In this document: positions 55,731-64,000 of the stretch, in pieces
Numbering within the stretch: position 1 is the stretch's first letter
How the letters are laid out: every line of letters starts with the position of its first letter
Origin: Isoetes taiwanensis
Taxonomy: Eukaryota; Streptophyta; Lycopodiopsida; Isoetales; Isoetaceae
DNA: 64,000 nucleotides
Direction: 5' to 3'
NCBI GenBank assembly: GCA_021234155.1
Contig: JAJEKV010000133.1
Coordinates: 1,700,827-1,764,826, forward strand
Notes under the pieces: model-generated
Told to the model about the DNA's origin: nothing
Seen by the model: only the letters and a program-made list of their open reading frames with translations
The model's database searches: none
Program-made: the position numbers and the translations under genes

Positions 55731-57707
55731 TAAGATTCTAAGCGTAGATAAACCTACTCTGCTATGTTATAACAACATTTCATGGTGATCAGCATCACAT
55801 ATTGCAAGCATTACCGTTATCTATTAATATGTTCAGATCCCTAAAGCATCAGCTATTTTATCATAAACCTTTAGAGCATTTATCCAGCTACAGCTACAGT
55901 AAAAACGCGTTGCCACAAGTGTTTAGCAAATTCAACATCTTTCCCAAATTGATCAAACCTGATTAGCTGATGCCTTAGCGAAATTGTCTCTTTCTTGCCT
56001 CAGATCATTTCGTTTGCCATCTTCTGATGTATTTCCATATACCAGTTTGTGAAACTTTAGTGTCTTTTCTCTTAGCATCTTATTTCATCTGCTCTTCCCT
56101 CTTGGCAAGAGCTTTTTTGTTAAATCCTCAATTTAGCCCGCCAACCTGTGCAGGTCTATGCAATGATGCATTTCGGCTGCAAGTAAGGAGTTCCAGTGAA
56201 GCATTCCGACTGCAAGGAGCCCTAGCCTTATGCCTTAGCACAAAAATAGAAACATTCAAATACCATTATTTGTAAACTTGATCCAACTACCAGGGCTGGT
56301 GGAGCTCAAGGATCTCCGTCGATCCATAACAGTCTGTTTAGGGTCGGCATTTTTTCTAGGTTTGGCTTATACATGGAGTCTATACCACGTTTTCTCACTG
56401 CCATATCACCAAATACATTGTATGTTTACCCACGGATACAGTCCACCATACCTTGTGATCGAACGTTACATATTTCCATTCTCATTTTCTCATAAACATG
56501 TCTTTTGGCATCACCGTACAACATTAGATAGCCTAGTCATCAAGACAAGTTTCAAGCTTCTTTATAGGATAGTCAATGTGCTCATCATAGCGCACAACTC
56601 ATTATCTCCTGTCATCCAATAGGCAACAACACATATTATTACAATATATAAAAAAAGCCTTCCTCCTACCGTAGCTTTAGGGGGGCACCTGTTTAATCAT
56701 TACCTAACTTGCTAGGTAAATCATTGTGTTACAGCAAGGAGAGTAGGGCCTTGCTGTCACACAGGGGCCCTACCCTTAGCATACATCTCTACTCTTAAAT
56801 ATCGATACTGTAAAAGCATAATTTGGAACTTACTTGAACTTGTGTAGTAGTCTTATAAAATCGTCATCGTATGGTATATCAGGAAAGCGTCATATATCAG
56901 ATATTGTAAATTCAAGTTTCATCCGAGATACATATTTGTTCACACCATGTGTGAGAGGAGATAAAGTGGTAGTAGTGTGTTTTTGTTATTGTCAACCATC
57001 CACCAAGGAAACACCAACACCATAAAAACCTTGGTAGATTGTGTGTACTGTAGTACAATGATAAATTTATTTTATCATTGTTCTTAGAGGACCACATGTT
57101 CTTAGAGCTGCTCCTTGATGGGTAGAGCACAGTGCAGATGGAACCTAAGCAATATTCAAGGCAATTGGAGCGGATGTCGACCACGCTCTTGGGGGTAGGC
57201 CCTGGTATCTATACCCAAGGAAGATGGTGAGAATATGCAACTCTAAGTACGAGAAATTGGAACATGGTTTCTTTCTTCAGTAGTACTCTGATATAGATAG
57301 ATCAGAGGTCGAGTTAATGCGAGGGGTGAAGCCTCCACTCTCTCTTGCTTGTGTCTACTACATTTTCTGAGGTGGAACTTAAAGGGGTTCATTTGCAGGT
57401 TGATTAGGATCACTCACTGTTTGAGAAGGATTGTTTAATGGTGCTTTTATCTCATCTCCATACATGGGAGATTTGGTGCTGATTCGGTGCTGATTCGTTT
57501 AGGTTATCTGGCTACCATAGAGCCATGAATAAATGTAATTATTTACATATTATCAATAAAAATAAAAATACCTTGCCTTCAAAAAAATAAAAAAAAATAA
57601 AAAAAATTATTTTTTATAAAAATATAAATCATATTTTTTTCATATGAATTTAGAAGTCATACACTTCAAACATTTATTGAGTTACATACACTTCAAACAA
57701 TTATTGA
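55731..57707. other. Duplicated unit, copy 1, part C, and downstream flank
   Basis: The first 100 bp match copy 2 (CTGCTATGTTATAACAACAT at 55758 and 58890) and include the empty site for Helitron H6 at 55827/55828. Beyond that the sequence has no partner in the window. A frame at 56278-56622 is unsupported. A poly(A)-ended stretch near 57540-57606 (ATAAATGTAATT, then A-rich) looks like the 3' end of a retrotransposed transcript. Confidence 0.55.
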
Positions 57708-58959
57708 GTATACACCTAGACTCAAAACAGGGTTTTTGGTTAAACCATGAAACTGGGATAACATTAAAAAACCCCGAAGTCCATTTAGATAAAGACCTAA
57801 ACAGACTATTGTCTTATTTAACCTTTGTCAAATAAGCCAATCAATTTGCAGTCCTTTATACAGTAAGGTGCCTACTATCCAAAGGCCCTGCATTGAGTCT
57901 TTAAGACAACATAAAGTTGAGATCAATGCATACTACTCAGATGGGATTTTTCTTAACTCAGACAGTTATGCATTTGCTGCGCCTCCTTTTTGGGTCCCAT
58001 AGGTTGATTGATCTTCGTGGACAATAAAAACTCTATTCTATTTTATTTACATATAGTGGTTTATTTAATAAATCGTCAACATTTTGTCATTCATAATCAC
58101 TAGTCATTTGTTCTTCAAAATATTCAAATATCAGTTGTTAAAAAAGATAATTAAACCAATATGCAATCAGATATGACATGTATTTCATGTCTCCTTGTAT
58201 CGTGCCAATGCATAGACATTCACTATCTTATATATATGCATGCAGGACATATTTTTTCTGAAAAGCTCTTCATATGATCTCCTGCTAACACGTAGCACAA
58301 ACTTTATCTTTGAAATACCAAAAATAGATTCATAAATATTCGTTATGTCTTTCCAAATCCGAGTCACATATTTGTGAGATATTTATACTGCAGATCATAA
58401 CAATGACTATTATGAGCACATTAAGCCCATTTATCCAATGATAGTAGCTAAAATATATCTCAATTTGAAACCAAGTATAAAGCCAAATATGTTTATGACA
58501 ATGCTGCATGAATTATATGCTCCATATTCAAAATATAAAAAGATAATACAGAGTATGTTCTAGAAAAAACTGTGAATCTTCATGCAAAATTTGCATCCCA
58601 TTGTGCTCAACAAAAACACATGGAGGAAAAGAACCAGTTACCTGCATTAGAACCAAAAGCATATTAGCCTTGAAAAAGGGTAAATGCCTAAGCTAAAGCA
58701 GGTAAGCAGTGGTTCCTTTCAGCTTAACGCCCTTCACCATTTAAAGATCAAAATGAATTTTCTGTTCTCAGCAAGTTATATTCTGTGCATCCATTTTCAC
58801 CACTGAAGCAAACCTTTGTTTCATAATATCCACAAATTTCTTGGAATCCAGCATGATTCAACAAACAAATATCTCATTACTATATTAGATCTGCTATGTT
58901 ATAACAACATTTCATGGTGATCAGCATCACATATTGCAAGCATTACCATTATCTATTAA
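57708..58959. repeat. Duplicated unit, copy 2
   Basis: This copy matches 33933-35053, 44224-44700 and 55758-55827 in that order. It contains the uninterrupted site for the 34127 retro-insertion (57889-57899) and for Helitron H4 (58412/58413), and it is itself interrupted at 58959 by Helitron H6. A segment of about 180 bp (57957-58130), absent from copy 1, ends like the LINE-A 3' tail (CGTGGACAATAAAAACTC, TATTC) and is probably a truncated LINE insertion. Confidence 0.92.
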
Positions 58960-59089
58960 CTAGTTAAAGTGCCCAGCGTTGCTGGGCATAGCTAGAAACT
59001 GTGAATGACATACTGGAGCAATTGTTAAATGGATTCTTGTTTTTAAAATTGGATAATCAAGAGCATTCGACCACATTTCGCACTTCCAC

Positions 59090-59324
59090 TTATCTTTTCC
59101 GTTTTCCTTTTTTCATTTTGCCTTTGTCTACTATTTTTTTTTTTCCTATTTTCCCCTTGCCCCTTTTCCCTTTTTACATTTTTCAATTTACTTTTTTCTT
59201 TTTCCATTATTCCATTTCCTCTTTTTCTCTGTTTTGTTTCTGCTTCCCCATTTTTCCTTTTCTATTTTTCCCTTCCCTTTTCTCCAATTTGTGGTTGCCC
59301 TTTTTCCCTTTCCTTGTGCCCTTT
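59090..59324. repeat. Polypyrimidine tract in H6, left part
   Basis: This is a C/T-rich tract of CCCTTTTTCC variants at the same place relative to the Helitron terminus as the tract in H5. It is interrupted at 59325 by the CACTA element and resumes at 62839. Confidence 0.85.
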
Positions 59325-62300
59325 ACTACAAGAGGATGGGGGGTATAGTGTCAACCCTTGTGACAAGTTATAAGTGACAATCTTGTGTCAACTGCTACTA
59401 TCTTGACACAAAGTGCTTGTGTTGTGTCAAAGTTGTGTCTAGTGCATAGTGTCAAATATGTCGTCTACTGCAATGACATCCTTTTGTCAACTTTTTATCA
59501 CAATTTAAGTGGGTTATTGCAACAACTTTTGAACAATATTATAACTAAGATTTAACTACCTCTTCTTATGGCTTGTAACAAAATGGTATCTGAATTTTTA
59601 TCTAATATTTCAACCGAATTGTGAGGAGCACTTGTCCAATTTAAGTGGGTTGTTGCAACAATTTTTAAACAATAGTATAACTAAGTTGCTACAACATTTT
59701 CTTAAGACTTATAAATTTTATATCTAGTAATTCAAGAAAATTGTGTTGTATATAGTACTGCACCATGATGAGGGATTTCTCAACCCCCTCCATCATTCGA
59801 TTTGTGTGACAGATTGATTCTTGAGCAAAGGTTTTGAGAAAGGCAAGGAATTCTGAGAAAAAAAGATGTGTGAGCAAGAAACAAAAAGAGCCAAAGTATG
59901 AAAATAATAAAGTGAACAATTGAAGCTCAAGAAATAAAAAAAGGAGGAATGTGGAAGGTAAAGAAACGTGAGGATTGAGAAGGCATAAAGTAAAAGCTAT
60001 GGATAAAGAATGGAATTTGAAAATAATAGATATGGAAAAGGAAATAATGGTGGCACAAAGAAGAGCTAACTAGGGGTTTTACGTGTCCCACCAAACCTAT
60101 TAAGAAAATGGGGGTTTTAACGAACCCTCCAAACCTATTAAAAAAAATAATATTTTGGAGTTTTTTAGGTGTACTCCAACACCAAAATGTAACTTGTGTC
60201 ATAGGAAAGATTTTGAAAAAATGATGATAGTGTTTGGCCTTGGGGTAGGGCTTAAAAATGCAAAGGGGCTATGTCATAAAGATATTGGGGAATGGTGAGA
60301 TAGAGTCGCACAAACAAAAAGATGTCGCGTTGCTAGCCAAGGTGTCCAACAAAGTGTGCAATAAGGCAAATGATAATTTTTTTTCACAATAGAGAAGTGG
60401 CAAGATAAGATACGTGTAGGTGCAAAAATGGCAATAATATGTGCAAGGTATGGCAAGGCATAACAAGTAGGTGAAAAATAACAAGTGGTAAAAGGGCAAC
60501 GTGATAAGTGGTGAGAATAGTGAGTGGGCATTAAAAAAGAATCAAAAGGTGGGTGGGCTATAAATGGCAAGAAGGATAAGAAGTGGGAAAAAGCAACGTA
60601 AGGGCAAGTGGGTAAAAAAAATTGCAAAGATAGGAGATTTGGTAAAAAATAAAAAGCTAGACGTGGCAATAGTTCCAAGAAAGGGCAAACAATTTTTTTT
60701 TTTTTTTCTCTTTTCTTACATGCTTCTTTTTGCCACAGGGCGACAGTGTGAACGAGGGAGGCTATGGCGGACTTCCTTCTTCCTCTTCTCTCCTTTCTTC
60801 TCATCTTCTCATCTCTTGCTTGTAGGAACGAGGGATCTGGCCTGGAGTAGCTGCATTGGAGCAGATCTTTGCTGAGGGTGTAAGCGGCAGCTATGGCAAC
60901 AAGCAAGCAGCAGAAGATGGCGATGGCAGAGCACGACTTCGGCTGATGATTTCGGCGGCTTCTTCCTTCCTCTTCTTCTCTCCTCATTCTCTTGCAGGTT
61001 CGGATTTTTCTGAGCTTTACCATAATTTTAGCTTTACCATAATTTTAAAGAGCCTCGGCTGCAGCCCTAGTAACTTCATAGAATATAGATTCAGTTCAGT
61101 CCAGCTTACAATTTCTCAAATATAATTTTGGAAGACAACGTTCAAGAACATCCAGTGTTACAGCAAATTCTTTAGAAATCAGAGTGCATTTTCTATGCAG
61201 TCGAAAACTAAGATGGCCTCCTTCCAGAAGGCCAGATAATAAAAGGGAAATGTTCCATTCTGAAAACCTCCTTATATTGTCTTTTTTCTGAACGATGACA
61301 GAAATTACCATTTTCTATCTTGAGATATTGCATGAAAAATTATGTCTATGGTGCTAGGTTCTACGGTTGTAGTCCAAGGGGCAACTCTTGTGATGACAGT
61401 GCCAAGAGCTAGTCCATTGTTTCCAGCAGAAGCTGAGCCATGTTTGGAAGCAGAAAACATAGCAATGGATCCAAACTTAATTAGTGATAGTGTTGTAGCC
61501 AGATGCATATTTTTAAATACTTATTAAATTAGTCTTAAAAGAGTTTTGTTTTTTTTTGTAATGGCAGCATAGAGCCTTGGACTATCTGAACGGGACAAGG
61601 TATTATCTTTAAGATGAAACCCAAGAAAGAGAAAGAGATTATGAACCCAGTAAGTATATTTAATGCAATATTCATGGTTTGTTTGAAGTTAAATTAATTC
61701 TGTACTTGTATATTTTATATGTAGAACATTTGCTACATTGAAAGCGACTCTGATAAAGAACGGGTATGAACTCTTTGTTTCCTAAATTTGCATTGCATCA
61801 AATTTCTTAAATTAGAGCTAATTTCTCCATTGAATGAAGCAGGAGGAGGACAATGACGAAGGCAAAAGAGTTGAGGCTGAAAAAAATGAGGATGACTTTG
61901 CAAATCAACAGGATTGAATTTTATCACTTTTAAGTGATTTGAAGTTTAAGGCAGTTTTTTATTTAACATTTTGAAATGTATCATTAGCAGCATGAACTCA
62001 ATGCTCAAGTTCTTTGCTGTTTATGTCCCTTATAAGTAATGAAATCGATTATTTTGTTTTAATAAAACTTCCAAGCTTGTTATTAATTTTCTCATTTTTT
62101 TGTTGCAAAGTTGTAGCCGTATAGCAAAATATTTTTGTGCTTGTATTGTTATTGTCTTGACAAATCTTTGTTGTTAGATTGTCAATATTTCGTCAATGGT
62201 GCCCGTTATTTCTTTGCAAAGTTTTGTTGCTAGGTTGATAAAATTTCATGAATGGTGCCTGGTGTAATTTTGACACTAGCTATAACCCAAATCTTGTCAC

Positions 62301-62838
62301 TATGTATTTGTAGTTTTGACACAAATCATTACTTAACATTGATTAAAAGTTTGTCATAAACTCAACACACTGCTGCTTGGTATTATGGACACTAAATTGC
62401 TATCATAGTTGATGCTCATTTGTCATAATATGAGTTGCAAGCTTGTTGGACACTTGGGGTGTAATTTTGACACGAGCTATAACCCAAAGCTTGTCACTAT
62501 GTATTTGTAGTTTTGAAACAACGTATTACTTAACATTGTTGTAAGTTTGTCATGAACCATAATACAATTCAACACAATGCTTATTATATTCTTGACACTA
62601 CACTGCTATCATAGGTGATGCAAATTTGTCATAATACGAGTTGCAAGCTTGTTGGAAACTTTCTTAGTGTCGAATTATTTTGGTCACAATTTTGACTCAA
62701 TGGTAGTCACCCCAGTGACCAATGATGACGTCTAGTATAGTGACGAAATTTTGACCATTTTAGGAATATTGAAGGTTCACTTAGTGTCAACTTCTTTGTT
62801 ACTATGCTAGACACTATAACCCCCATTCTCTTGTAGTG
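59325..62838. mobile_element. CACTA (En/Spm-type) DNA transposon (3.5 kb)
   Basis: The ends are ACTACAAGAGGATGGGGG (left, first C lost or changed) and, inverted at the right, CACTACAAGAGAATGGGGG followed by TTATAGTGTC. These are typical plant CACTA termini. Subterminal regions are full of TTGTCA/GTGTCA and TGACAC words, the kind of motif bound by the element's own protein in En/Spm. A pair of units of about 190 bp repeats at 62270-62460 and 62461-62660. It splits the H6 pyrimidine tract. No TNP2-type transposase is seen, so it is non-autonomous. The 3-bp target duplication is not clear. Confidence 0.88.
61615..61917 (+). other. Three exon-like segments at the end of a gene inside the CACTA element
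   Basis: Segments ending at 61649, spanning 61725-61763, and spanning 61843-61917 are separated by introns of 75 and 79 bp with GT-AG borders, all in phase 0. They read KPKKEKEIMNP, NICYIESDSDKER and EEDNDEGKRVEAEKNEDDFA, and end in TGA. The charged acidic tail could be the C-terminus of a CACTA-encoded protein or of a captured host gene. Upstream exons are unclear; a frame at 61342-61527 may be part of it. Confidence 0.45.
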
Positions 62839-63480
62839 TTCCCCCCTCTCTTTTCCCATTTCCCTCTTCCCCTTTTCCTCGTGCCCTTCTTTCTAAGTTT
62901 TCCTTTCTGCTTTCCCCTTTCCTTTCCCTTTTCCCTTTCCTTCTCCCCACCTTTTCTTTTTTCCCCTTTTTCCCTTCCCTTTTCCTCTTTTGCCCAGCCC
63001 TTCAGTCTTCCTTTTTTTCTAGTGCCCTTTTTCCTTCCTTTTCCCCCTCCTTTTTTTTTCCCTCCTTTCCCTTTCCCTTTTCCATGTCCATTTTTCCTTG
63101 GTTTTCCCCTTTCCTCACCCTTTCCCTCTTCCCTTTTTTGCCATGTCCCTTTTCTCTTCTATTTTTTCATGCTCTTTTTTTTGCTCCTCCTCCCCCTCCT
63201 TCTTCCTTTTTTTTTCTCTTTTCTTTTTCTATTTTGCTCTTCCTTTTTATTCACCTCCCTTTTTATTTTTCCATTTTACCTCCGCTTTTTTTCCCTTTTG
63301 GCTTTTCCATTTGCTTCCCACTTTTTCACGTTTGCCTTTTCCATTTTCAACCTCCTTGCTTTTCCTTTTTCATCCCCTCCCTTTTCACATTCCCTTTTTC
63401 ATATTTTACCTTATTTTATTTTTCCTTTTCTCCTATTCCATCCTTCGCTTCCCTTTCCCCTTCCCTTTATACCAATGGCC
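62839..63480. repeat. Polypyrimidine tract in H6, right part
   Basis: This is the continuation of the tract at 59090-59324 after the CACTA insertion, with the same CCCTTTTCC and CATGCC words. The long frames through it encode only Phe/Ser/Pro/Leu and are not genes. Confidence 0.85.
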
Positions 63481-63507
63481 TTTTTCTGTGGCTCTATAAA
63501 ATATCGA

Positions 63508-64000
63508 AGGACACTCGGCGAAATCCCCCGTCCCCGCTCATTGCACGCCCTTCCCTCTGGAAGCCTGTGAGTAGTGCGGGAAATTTCCTGAAAGGTCTCT
63601 TGCGCCCTTCCCCCTATGGGCTCCCGGAAGCATAACACGTAACTAGCAATACAATACAATATGCTACCAGGGTAGCTCAATCGCATGTCCATAGATGCAA
63701 AGAACATAATCATATGCCATAAACATGAGAGATCCTACCCGGGCGGGACACCTAAAAAGAAGTCGTCGATTTGGATAGGCCTCAAGATAGAGCAGACCGA
63801 ATCATAACAATGGGGGGTCGGGCATAAGACAATGGCTAGGGTTGACCACTCCATCCGCCTCCCCCTCCGTGCATACTTTGCGGATGGGCTAGATCAAGCT
63901 GTGACATGACTCTAACCTTCCGGACACGCAATCCCATGGCATCACCCATCGGGACTACTCTGTGTTGCATCTCCCTGGTCCCACGAGGTAGGAAGGGTTG
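63508..64000 (-). repeat. Gypsy-B family LTR, partial
   Basis: The sequence matches 23640-24195 and 9280-9830 (CGAAATCCCCCGT, GCGCCCTTCCCC, CATGAGAGATCCTACCCGG, ACCACTCCATCCGCC) in the same orientation. Its terminal bases are decayed and a few tens of bases near the start are missing. It runs off the window edge, so it may be a solo LTR or the 3' LTR of another element inserted into Helitron H6. Confidence 0.85.

Larger units (their letters stand above)
58960..64000 (-). mobile_element. Helitron H6, 3' part (continues beyond the window)
   Basis: The 3' end on the minus strand is hairpin GCCCAGC-AAC-GCTGGGC (about 58971-58987) and CTAG, with flank A58959. The undisturbed target is at 55827/55828. 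The right flank expected from that site (TATGTTCAGATCC) is not reached by 64000, so the 5' end is outside. As in H5, a pyrimidine tract follows about 130 bp inside the terminus. That tract is split by a CACTA element, and a Gypsy-B LTR lies beyond it. Confidence 0.85.

Noticed and set aside
56278-56622. A 114-codon plus-strand frame.
   Set aside because: No similarity, no supporting signals and no partner copy. Likely chance.
60274-61023. A 249-codon minus-strand frame in the CACTA element.
   Set aside because: It is rich in low-complexity charged and hydrophobic runs and antisense to exon-like sequence. No domain is recognisable.
62836-63635. Long frames in the second pyrimidine tract.
   Set aside because: Same composition artefact as in H5. 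The frames run on into an LTR fragment.

Overview
The window is a block of nested transposable elements from the nuclear genome of a large-genome land plant. No intact ordinary host gene is recognisable. Plant origin is inferred from an initiator-Met-tRNA primer site (TGGTATCAGAGC), a chromodomain-type Ty3/Gypsy element, a CACTA element with CACTACAAG-type ends, and six Helitron 3' ends with CTAG-T junctions. A fern or other non-seed plant is possible, but the sequence alone does not settle it.

Layout. (1) 1-1563: 3' part of a LINE, inserted in a plus-strand Gypsy element (Gypsy-A, 1564-8991: RNase H, integrase, an extra 3' ORF and a 233-bp LTR). Gypsy-A is itself split by Helitron H1 (4428-7297). 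(2) 9276-25269: a structurally complete minus-strand chromovirus (Gypsy-B) with 5-bp target duplications (GCATT), 1.63-kb LTRs, primer site, polypurine tract, gag-PR-RT-RH-IN-chromodomain, and about 4 kb of extra coding sequence between primer site and gag. That extra region includes an ORF with a histone H3 fold. Helitron H2 (10764-13565) sits in its 3' LTR; the uninterrupted 5' LTR shows the empty site. (3) 25622 to about 33932: Helitron H3, right end uncertain. (4) 33933-58959: two copies of a unit of roughly 3 kb. Copy 1 is split by a poly(A) retro-insertion, by Helitron H4 (35054-44223, with a decayed Rep/helicase) and by Helitron H5 (44701-55730). H5 carries a 1.9-kb pyrimidine tract and a LINE, which is broken by two related TIR elements (48555-49107 and 49309-53357). 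Copy 2 (57708-58959) gives the empty site for H4, and copy 1 gives the empty site for H6. (5) 58960 to beyond 64000: Helitron H6 with the same pyrimidine tract, a CACTA element (59325-62838) and another Gypsy-B LTR fragment.

The strongest novelty candidate is the histone-H3-like ORF in Gypsy-B (21923-22423, minus). It aligns without gaps to the H3 fold and stops exactly at the canonical H3 C-terminus. It lies in the same orientation as gag-pol in an element that also encodes a chromodomain. Just downstream of it are two GC-rich hairpins with inverted cores and a covarying stem pair.

A caution for all reading frames: near-identical repeats differ mostly at CTG/CAG trinucleotides, often replaced by CG-containing strings. 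This looks like consensus error or mutation at methylated CHG sites. Many frameshifts reported here may therefore not be biological.
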